This document shows, piece by piece, positions 27,816-33,622 of a stretch of 33,622 nucleotides of DNA; positions within the stretch are counted from its first letter, which is position 1, and each line of letters opens with the position of its first letter. The DNA comes from Mesorhizobium silamurunense (lineage in GTDB: Bacteria; Pseudomonadota; Alphaproteobacteria; Rhizobiales; Rhizobiaceae): positions 1 through 33,622 of the forward strand of contig NZ_JHQR01000117.1 of assembly GCF_014843825.1 (NCBI RefSeq), read 5' to 3'. The notes under the pieces are model-generated. The model was not told the DNA's origin. It did not search any database and saw nothing but the letters and a program-made list of their open reading frames with translations. A program made the translations under genes and the position numbers.

Positions 27816-29102
27816 TCAGCTCCGCTGCTGCGAGCCGGTGATGACCTCCGCGCCTTCCTCGAGGCCGGACGTGATTTCGGTCAGCTCGCCGTCGGTCGAG
27901 CCGATCTTGACGTTGACGGCATGCGCCCGTCCGTTTTCCAGTACATAGAGGGTGCGCGAGCCATCGGTCGGCACCTTGGTCGCCTCGCGCTGCCGGTTGG
28001 GGCGGCCCATGCGGCCTGTGAACAAGTCTCGCAGGCTCCAGCCTCGCGCCGCCTGTTCGGCCGGGCGATAGCGGAACGCCGTGGCCGGCACGGTGAGCAC
28101 GCCCTTGGCCTGCCTGGTCACGACCGCAACCGTTGCGGTCATGCCAGGCCTGAGCAGCAGCTCGCTGTTGTCGACCTCGAGCCGCGCATTGTAGGTGACG
28201 ACGCCGTCGGTGGTGACGGAGGCGTAAGAGATGTCGCGGATCTCGGCGTCGAAGGGACGGTCCGGGAAAGCGTCGACCGTGAAGCGGGCATGCTGGCCGG
28301 GCTTGACCTGGCCGATATCGGCCTCGTCCACCGCCGCCTGCAGCTCCATGTTCCGCAAGTCGGCGGCGATGACGAAGAGCACCGGCGCCTGCAGCGAAGA
28401 GGCGACCGTCTGTCCGGGGTCGACCGAGCGCGTGAGCACGATGCCATCGATCGGCGCGTAGATCGTGCTCTTGGCAAGGTCGGTCTGCTGCGCCTTGAGG
28501 TCGGCCTGCGCGATGGCGAGATTGGCTTCGGCGCTGTCGAGTGCCGCCTTGGAGCGGTCTCGCGTCGCGGTTGCCGCCTCGAGCGACTGATCCGTCGCCA
28601 TGCCGCGCTTGGTGAGCGCGCTCGTGCGGACCACCGCGTTCTCGTTTTCCTGCAATGTGACCTTGGCATCCTCGACCGTCGCCGCTGCCGCCTTGGCCGA
28701 GGCTGTGGCGCGCTCGATCTGGACCTCGAGCTTGGCGGTGTCGAGCGTCGCCAGCACGTCGCCCTTCTTGACCTGCTGGTTCTCGTTGACCGCGACCGAG
28801 CGGACGATTCCAGAAAGCTCGCTGGAGATGTCGACCTGCGTCAGCGGCTGCAGCGTGCCGGTTGCCGATACCTGGACGGTCAGGTCGGCGACCGCCGCCG
28901 GTGCGGTCGTGTACTCGATTCGGGGCGGCGAGGCGGCGTTCAACCGGTAGACGCCGATCGCGACCGCCACGACCGCCAGTGCCAGCAGCGTGTAAAGCCA
29001 GCCGCGGCGGCGCTTGCGGCTCACGCCTTTGCGGTCGAGCCCGAGGGCGGCTTCGATGGAAGTATCGGATTCTGCGTTTGGCGGATTGACAACCTGGTCC
29101 AC
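27816..29102 (-). CDS. MacA-type periplasmic adaptor (HlyD family)
   Basis: The 428-residue adaptor partners the ABC ATPase and permease encoded after it. A cytoplasmic N terminus with KRRRG precedes one membrane anchor (LYTLLALAVVAVAIGVY). Then come the first lipoyl half (VDISSELSGIVRSVAVNENQQVKKGD), an alpha-helical hairpin, the second half (STIYAPIDGIVLTRSVDPGQTV) and a beta-barrel. The start is GTG at 29102. Because it is first in the operon, its promoter should lie in the AT-rich gap with the divergent phzF-like gene. An outer-membrane TolC-like partner is needed but not nearby. Confidence 0.92.
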   Translation of the reverse strand: MDQVVNPPNAESDTSIEAALGLDRKGVSRKRRRGWLYTLLALAVVAVAIGVYRLNAASPPRIEYTTAPAAVADLTVQVSATGTLQPLTQVDISSELSGIVRSVAVNENQQVKKGDVLATLDTAKLEVQIERATASAKAAAATVEDAKVTLQENENAVVRTSALTKRGMATDQSLEAATATRDRSKAALDSAEANLAIAQADLKAQQTDLAKSTIYAPIDGIVLTRSVDPGQTVASSLQAPVLFVIAADLRNMELQAAVDEADIGQVKPGQHARFTVDAFPDRPFDAEIRDISYASVTTDGVVTYNARLEVDNSELLLRPGMTATVAVVTRQAKGVLTVPATAFRYRPAEQAARGWSLRDLFTGRMGRPNRQREATKVPTDGSRTLYVLENGRAHAVNVKIGSTDGELTEITSGLEEGAEVITGSQQRS

Positions 29103-29235
29103 CCCGGACCCCTATAGCGAAAAATTGATGTCCCTATCCGTGCACAAATCATGCCTTAAGGTTCGAATTTCAAATTAAATTTCCCTCATGTTGGGATTGA
29201 GGCAGAAATTCGGGGCGAGGCGGAAGGTTTTCTCG

Positions 29236-30138
29236 ATGGCGCGCAATTACTTGCTTTACGATGTGTTTACGACCGAGCGGTTGGCCGGGAACCCGGTCGC
29301 CGTCGTGCTCGACAGCCAAGGGCTCGATAGCGCCGCCATGCAGGCGATCGCGCGCGAATTCAACCTGTCCGAGACGGTTTTCGTGCTGCCGCCCGAAAAT
29401 CCCAAACACCGCAACCGTATCCGCATCTTCACGCCCGACTATGAGATGCCGTTCGCCGGCCATCCGACGGTCGGTTCGGCTATCGCGCTTACGGAACAAG
29501 CAGGCGAAGCGACAGGCATCTTTGTGCTGGAAGAAAATATCGGCCCTGTGCGCTGCGCGGTCAGCAAGCATGATGGCGCCACCTTCGCGGAGTTCGACCT
29601 GGCGAAACTGCCGGAGCGCCTGGAACTCGCCGCCGACCCGGAAATGATCGGTGCAGCACTTGGCCTTGGCCCGCACGAGATCGGCTTCGAGAATCACCGC
29701 GTTTCCTTCTGGTCGGCCGGCGTGCCCTACGTCACCATTCCGGTCTCCGACCTCGACGCGGCGGCGAAAGTCAGGCTGGACAACCAGGCCTGGTCGGAAC
29801 TTGCCCCGCGCAAGAGCGAATGGGCCTTCGCCAGCCCCTTCATCTATTGCCGCGAGACGGTGCATCACGACAGCGCCTTCCACGTGCGCATGATCGTGCC
29901 CGGCAATCCCTCCTACGAAGATCCGGCGACCGGCTCGGCCGCGGCCGCCTTTGCCGGCGCCATCATGGATTTCGATGCTCCAACGGACGGAATCTCGCAG
30001 CTTTGGATCGAGCAGGGACTGGAAATGGGCAGGCCCTCGCGCATCCGGCTCGAACTCAATGTCGACGGCGGAAAATTGGCCTCCGCGCGCATAGGCGGGC
30101 ACGCAATCAAGGTCGCGGAAGGCAAGCTCCTGGTCTGA
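29236..30138 (+). CDS. PhzF-family isomerase-like protein
   Basis: A 300-residue protein with the duplicated diaminopimelate-epimerase-like fold of PhzF/YddE. Key parts are [12 protein letters not shown], with the Glu that acts as general acid/base in PhzF, then [11 protein letters not shown] and [20 protein letters not shown]. PhzF isomerises a phenazine precursor, but no other phenazine genes are here, so the substrate is unknown. The frame opens at 29188; the ATG at 29236 with GGAAGG at 29222-29227 is chosen. It is divergent from the MacA-type operon. Confidence 0.9.
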   Translation: MARNYLLYDVFTTERLAGNPVAVVLDSQGLDSAAMQAIAREFNLSETVFVLPPENPKHRNRIRIFTPDYEMPFAGHPTVGSAIALTEQAGEATGIFVLEENIGPVRCAVSKHDGATFAEFDLAKLPERLELAADPEMIGAALGLGPHEIGFENHRVSFWSAGVPYVTIPVSDLDAAAKVRLDNQAWSELAPRKSEWAFASPFIYCRETVHHDSAFHVRMIVPGNPSYEDPATGSAAAAFAGAIMDFDAPTDGISQLWIEQGLEMGRPSRIRLELNVDGGKLASARIGGHAIKVAEGKLLV

Positions 30139-30160
30139 CGCCTGCGGCCTTTTTTAAGCG

Positions 30161-30207
30161 GGCATGATCTTTTCCGAAAACTGGAATCCACTTTTCGGGA
30201 TCATGCC
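30161..30207. repeat. Palindromic repeat family B, copy 2
   Basis: A 47-bp palindrome with GGCATGATC (30161-30169) and GATCATGCC (30199-30207) enclosing CCGAAAA and TTTTCGG. It is a variant of the element at 10190-10237 and lies 22 bp after the PhzF gene. Confidence 0.85.
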
Positions 30208-30240
30208 GTGTCGATTTGTCGGGAAATGATCCGGCGGGGC

Positions 30241-30269
30241 TGGACATCGCCGAAAGCGGCGGCTATATG
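30241..30269 (+). promoter_or_regulatory. Promoter of tRNA-Lys
   Basis: TGGACA (30241-30246), 17 bp, TATATG (30264-30269). The -35 matches five of six consensus bases, and CTATAT around the -10 fits the rhizobial preference. The tRNA begins 29 bp further on. Confidence 0.6.
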
Positions 30270-30298
30270 CGCCGCCGACGCTGGGTTTCCGGCGGTGT

Positions 30299-30374
<76 letters not shown>

Positions 30375-30499
30375 AATTTTCCCCTAGATTTAGATGGAAA
30401 GTCCCGTCGCTCAAGGCGATTGGCTGCGTGAGCGGCATTGAGATATGAGGGGGCTGGCGGGCTGCTTATGAGCGGGCAACCCGCCATTTGTCCGCGGTA

Positions 30500-31525
30500 T
30501 TACTTTTCCGATACACCCGCCTCAGCGAAGCTCGCCATGCGGGCATGGCATTCCAGTGCCGAGCGCACGATGTTGACGGCAAGGCAGGCGCCGGAGCCTT
30601 CGCCGAGCCGCATGCCGAGATCAAGCAGCGGCGGCAGGCCTAGGGCTTCGAGAAGGCGGCGGTGGCCGGCTTCGGCCGAGACGTGGGCAGCGATCGTGTG
30701 GGCCAGCCCGGTCGGGTGCAGCCTTGCAAGCGGCGCAACCGCGGCGGTGCAGACGAAGCCGTCGAGCAGCACCGGCACGTTATTGTGACGCGCGGCAAGC
30801 GTGGCGCCGAAGATCGCGGCGAGCTCGCGTCCGCCAAGTGCCGCAGCGATCTTCAGCGGGTCCGACAGCGAATCGGCGTGGCACTTGATGCCCGCCTCGA
30901 TGGCCACGACCTTGCGCTGCAGACCTGCGTCGTCGACGCCGGTGCCGCGCCCGGTCCATTTTTCCGCGGCGCCGCCGAAGAGGGCGGTCGAGATCGCTGC
31001 CGCCGGCGTGGTGTTGCCGATGCCCATCTCGCCGAAGCAGACGAGATCGAGATCCTTGGACACGGCGTCATAGCCGGCCGAGACCGCGGCGAGGAAGGTC
31101 TGCTCGTCCATAGCCGGCACCTGCGTGAAATCGCCGGTCGGGTGGTCGAGATCGAGCGGGATGACATCGAGCTTTGCACCAGCGATACGGGCAAGCTGGT
31201 TGATGGCGGCACCCCCGCCGGCGAAATTCGCCACCATCTGTACCGTGACTTCCGACGGATAGGCCGACACGCCCTGTGCGGTGACGCCGTGATTGCCGGC
31301 AAAGACGAAGACTTTCACCGCGTCGAGCTTCGGCATGTCGCGGCCCTGCCAGCGGCCCAGCCAGGCGGCGATCGTTTCAAGCCTACCGAGGCTGCCCGGC
31401 GGCTTGGTCAGCGTGTCCTGGCGGCGGGCGACCGCATTGGCTGCGGCGTCGCTGCCGGCAGGTAGGTCGAGGCATGCGGCGCGAAGGTCTTCGAGCGATT
31501 TGAAGGAAGTTGATTGGGGGGACAT
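30500..31525 (-). CDS. cobT: Nicotinate-nucleotide:dimethylbenzimidazole phosphoribosyltransferase
   Basis: CobT (CobU in the Pseudomonas denitrificans naming) makes alpha-ribazole phosphate for the lower ligand of cobalamin. The 341-residue protein carries the family blocks: TKPPGSLGRLE near the N terminus, FAGNHGVTAQGVSAYPSEVT, FGEMGIGNTTPAAA, a GRGTGVDD loop, and the C-terminal GEGSGACLA, which holds the catalytic Glu. It is the last gene in the window's cobalamin group, 24 bp after cobS. Confidence 0.96.
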   Translation of the reverse strand: MSPQSTSFKSLEDLRAACLDLPAGSDAAANAVARRQDTLTKPPGSLGRLETIAAWLGRWQGRDMPKLDAVKVFVFAGNHGVTAQGVSAYPSEVTVQMVANFAGGGAAINQLARIAGAKLDVIPLDLDHPTGDFTQVPAMDEQTFLAAVSAGYDAVSKDLDLVCFGEMGIGNTTPAAAISTALFGGAAEKWTGRGTGVDDAGLQRKVVAIEAGIKCHADSLSDPLKIAAALGGRELAAIFGATLAARHNNVPVLLDGFVCTAAVAPLARLHPTGLAHTIAAHVSAEAGHRRLLEALGLPPLLDLGMRLGEGSGACLAVNIVRSALECHARMASFAEAGVSEK

Positions 31526-31549
31526 GGGGGCAAGGTCTCCGAAAGAGAA

Positions 31550-32317
31550 TCAGGAAAGGCAAACGGAAGCGGTAAGCAGCACCGCAGTTTCGCAGAGCTG
31601 CTGCAGCGCGCCGATCGTGTCGCCGGTCTGGCCACCGATCTGGCTGAGGCAAAGCGAGCGGAATGCGGCGAACAAGAGGCCGAGCAGGATGAGCGCCGCG
31701 ATCGCGCCGCCAAGGCCGAGCGCCAGCAGCGACACGGCGCCAAGCGCTGCCCCGATAGCGGCTGTCTCGAAGGCTACGGTGCCGGCATTCGCTGACAGAC
31801 CGTCGACGCGGGCCGACGGCAGCAGATGCATGAAAGCGCCGAACAGGCCGCGCGAGGCGGCATGCGCGGCAAGCAGCGCCAGGAAGACATGTCCCGCCCC
31901 GGTCAATTCCGAAAGCGCGCTCCAGCGGATGAGCAATGAGATGCCGAGTGCCGCCGCACCGTAGGCGCCGATGCGGCTGTCGCGCATGATCTCCAGCTTC
32001 TTCTCGCGTGTCCGGCCGCCGCCGAAGCCGTCGGCGATGTCGGAAAGCCCATCCTCATGCAGGCAGCCGGTGACAAGCATCGTCGCGGCAAGCGCGAGCG
32101 CCGAGGCCGGCCTGGCGGCAAGACCCAGGGCGACAGCAATGGCGTAGACAAGCGCGCCGATGATGGCGACGGCGAGACCGGCAAAGGGCGCGGCCCAGAT
32201 CGCTTCGGCAAGACTGCGGCCGCCGAAATCGCCCGAAGGCAACCTCAGCCTTGTGAAGAAGACAAGGCTGAGGCCGATATCGTCAAGCAATTGCCGAGGC
32301 TTGGAGAGACCGCTCAT
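31550..32317 (-). CDS. cobS: Adenosylcobinamide-GDP ribazoletransferase (cobalamin synthase)
   Basis: CobS (CobV in the P. denitrificans naming) joins adenosylcobinamide-GDP with alpha-ribazole (phosphate) at the membrane. The 255-residue protein has several hydrophobic helices, HEDGLSDIADGFGGG with the conserved acidic residues, MRDSRIGAYGA, and QIGGQTGDTIGA near the C terminus. The ATG overlaps the cobB stop as ATGA, showing coupling. GAGGGG lies just upstream. Confidence 0.95.
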   Translation of the reverse strand: MSGLSKPRQLLDDIGLSLVFFTRLRLPSGDFGGRSLAEAIWAAPFAGLAVAIIGALVYAIAVALGLAARPASALALAATMLVTGCLHEDGLSDIADGFGGGRTREKKLEIMRDSRIGAYGAAALGISLLIRWSALSELTGAGHVFLALLAAHAASRGLFGAFMHLLPSARVDGLSANAGTVAFETAAIGAALGAVSLLALGLGGAIAALILLGLLFAAFRSLCLSQIGGQTGDTIGALQQLCETAVLLTASVCLS

Positions 32318-33622
32318 GCGCCCCTCGCAATCGCGTGGAAGAAAGTGCCGCTGACATGGCCGCGCCGGTAGCCCGACGCGCCAAACGGATTGCCCTGGCC
32401 GTCGGCAAGGTCGGCCAGCGGCTCGTCATTGCCGGTGGCCGTCATCTGCGCATAGTGGAATTCGTGGCCGCGGATCACGGTCCCTTCGCCTCCGAGCGGG
32501 CAGGCGGCGCGCAGGCGGGCCTCGCGATAGCCGAGGTTCATCTTGCGCTTGGCGAAGCTGGTCGAGTGTCCGAGCAGCCCGAGCATTTTATGTGTCTCGC
32601 CGTCCGCATCCTCCAGCGTCTCGCCCAGCACCATGAAGCCGCCGCACTCGCCATGCACGGGCTTGGTCGCGGCGAAGCGCGCCATCCCAGCTCTGAAGTG
32701 ATTGGCGGCAGCGAGCTTGCCGGCATGCAGCTCAGGATAGCCGCCGGGCAGCCAGCAGACGTCGCAGTCTTCGGCAGGCGCTTCATCGGCGAGAGGGGAG
32801 AAGGGCACGATCTCGGCGCCCGCGTTGCGCCAATGCCTGGCGACATGTGGGTAGAGGAAGGTGAAGGCGGCATCCTCGGCCAGGGCGATACGCTGGCCGG
32901 GTGGCTGTAGTGCGTCGCCGAAGTCGCCAGCCGCCGGTTCGAGCGGCGTCGCCAGCGCCAGGATGGCATCGATGTCGAGCGACTTCTCGACCATGTCGGC
33001 CAGCCGGTCGAGATGCGCCATCAGGTTTTCATATTCGCCGGCCTGGACGAGGCCGAGATGCCGCTCCGGCAGGTTGAGCATGGGATCGCGCATGATGGCG
33101 CCGACCACCGGCAGTCCGATCGCCTCGATGGCGTCGCCGGACAGCCGCCGGTGCCGCTCGCTGCCCAAGCGGTTGAGCACGACGCCGGCCATGCGCACAT
33201 CCGGATCGTAGGTCGCAAAACCCTTGGCGACGGCGGCCGCCGTGGTCGACTGTCCGGAGACGTCGAGCACCAAAAGCACCGGCAGGCCGTAAAGCCGGGC
33301 CAGATCGGCTGCGGAGCCCGATCGTCCCTCCGGCGCGGGAATGCCGTCGAACAGGCCCATCGCGCTTTCCAGGATGACGTATTCGGCATCGTCCGCCGCC
33401 TGCGCGGCCAGTGCGTTGAGCAGGGAAGGCGACATCGCCCAGCTGTCGAGATTGACGCCGGACAGGCCCGTGGCGGCGGCGTGGAAGCCGGGGTCGATAT
33501 AGTCCGGTCCGGATTTCGCGCCGCGCACCTTCAGCCCGCGCCGGGCAAGCGCGCGCAGCAGGCCGATGGTGACGCTGGTCTTGCCCGAGCCGGAGCGCGG
33601 CGCGCCGATGATGATCGCGCGG
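32314..33622 (-). CDS. cobB: Cobyrinate a,c-diamide synthase, 5' end outside window
   Basis: CobB amidates the a and c side chains (of hydrogenobyrinate in the aerobic pathway) using glutamine and ATP. 435 codons are present. The frame is open to the window edge and already contains the P-loop (GAPRSGSGKTS) encoded by the last bases, so only a few N-terminal codons are missing. SGPDYIDPGFH and the C-terminal glutaminase part with the nucleophile in GECGGFMVLGE are clear. A GTG at 33528 lies within the conserved LKVRGAKSGPDY and is not the start. It overlaps cobS by four bases. Confidence 0.95.
   Translation of the reverse strand, partial: RAIIIGAPRSGSGKTSVTIGLLRALARRGLKVRGAKSGPDYIDPGFHAAATGLSGVNLDSWAMSPSLLNALAAQAADDAEYVILESAMGLFDGIPAPEGRSGSAADLARLYGLPVLLVLDVSGQSTTAAAVAKGFATYDPDVRMAGVVLNRLGSERHRRLSGDAIEAIGLPVVGAIMRDPMLNLPERHLGLVQAGEYENLMAHLDRLADMVEKSLDIDAILALATPLEPAAGDFGDALQPPGQRIALAEDAAFTFLYPHVARHWRNAGAEIVPFSPLADEAPAEDCDVCWLPGGYPELHAGKLAAANHFRAGMARFAATKPVHGECGGFMVLGETLEDADGETHKMLGLLGHSTSFAKRKMNLGYREARLRAACPLGGEGTVIRGHEFHYAQMTATGNDEPLADLADGQGNPFGASGYRRGHVSGTFFHAIARGA

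Noticed and set aside
27198..29117. 639-codon plus-strand ORF across the MacA and ATPase genes
   Set aside because: Antisense shadow of two clear genes.
30500..33622. Cobalamin riboswitch for the cob genes
   Set aside because: The operon start lies outside the window and no B12-box-like leader is present between these tightly packed genes.

Overview
The window looks like ordinary chromosome of a Rhizobiales alphaproteobacterium, most likely Mesorhizobium or a close relative. This rests on the high GC content, the rhizobial style of the proteins, a BA14K-family gene behind an EcfG-type promoter, the aerobic cobalamin genes, and two families of short palindromic intergenic repeats of a kind I associate with rhizobial genomes. 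The genus is inferred, not proven. I see no prophage, insertion sequence or CRISPR array.

Layout. 80-2002 (-): AcoR-type sigma-54 activator. 2130-4829 (+): branched-chain amino acid locus ilvI-ilvH, preceded by an apparently leaderless 16-codon leader peptide rich in Leu/Ile/Val and an intrinsic terminator, which together look like a transcription attenuator. 4953-5549 (+): LysE/RhtB exporter. 5764-10190 (+): translationally coupled RND pump (adaptor and transporter) with a dyad upstream. 10358-11973 (+): cobalt-type nitrile hydratase alpha, beta and accessory protein. 12119-13646: RecD/Dda-like helicase and a convergent SpoIIAA-like protein. 13892-16655 (+): pdxJ and kup. 16785-16985: remnant of an NAD-dependent epimerase.

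17021-21372 is a run of three small regulator/enzyme sets, each with a palindromic site in the divergent spacer: QorB-like quinone reductase with HxlR, Rieske ferredoxin plus glutathione transferase with MarR, and a DUF1772 membrane protein with TetR. ilvC (21398-22417) starts 25 bp after the TetR gene. Its last 39 coding bases recur twice in a 100-bp tandem repeat, followed by a large inverted repeat and a terminator.

22809-25869: PilZ protein, BA14K-family secreted protein, and an endonuclease/exonuclease/phosphatase-family protein paired with a Nudix protein. 25894-29102 (-): MacA-MacB-type ABC efflux operon split into adaptor, ATPase and permease. 29236-30138: PhzF-like protein. 30299-30374: tRNA-Lys(CUU). 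30500-33622 (-): cobalamin genes cobT, and the overlapping pair cobS-cobB, with cobB running off the right edge.

IlvIH and IlvC catalyse consecutive steps of Ile/Val synthesis but lie about 17 kb apart and appear to be controlled differently. The most interesting signals are regulatory rather than new protein systems: the leaderless attenuator, the ilvC 3'-end repeat, the EcfG promoter and the clustered operators. I found no clearly new multi-gene system.
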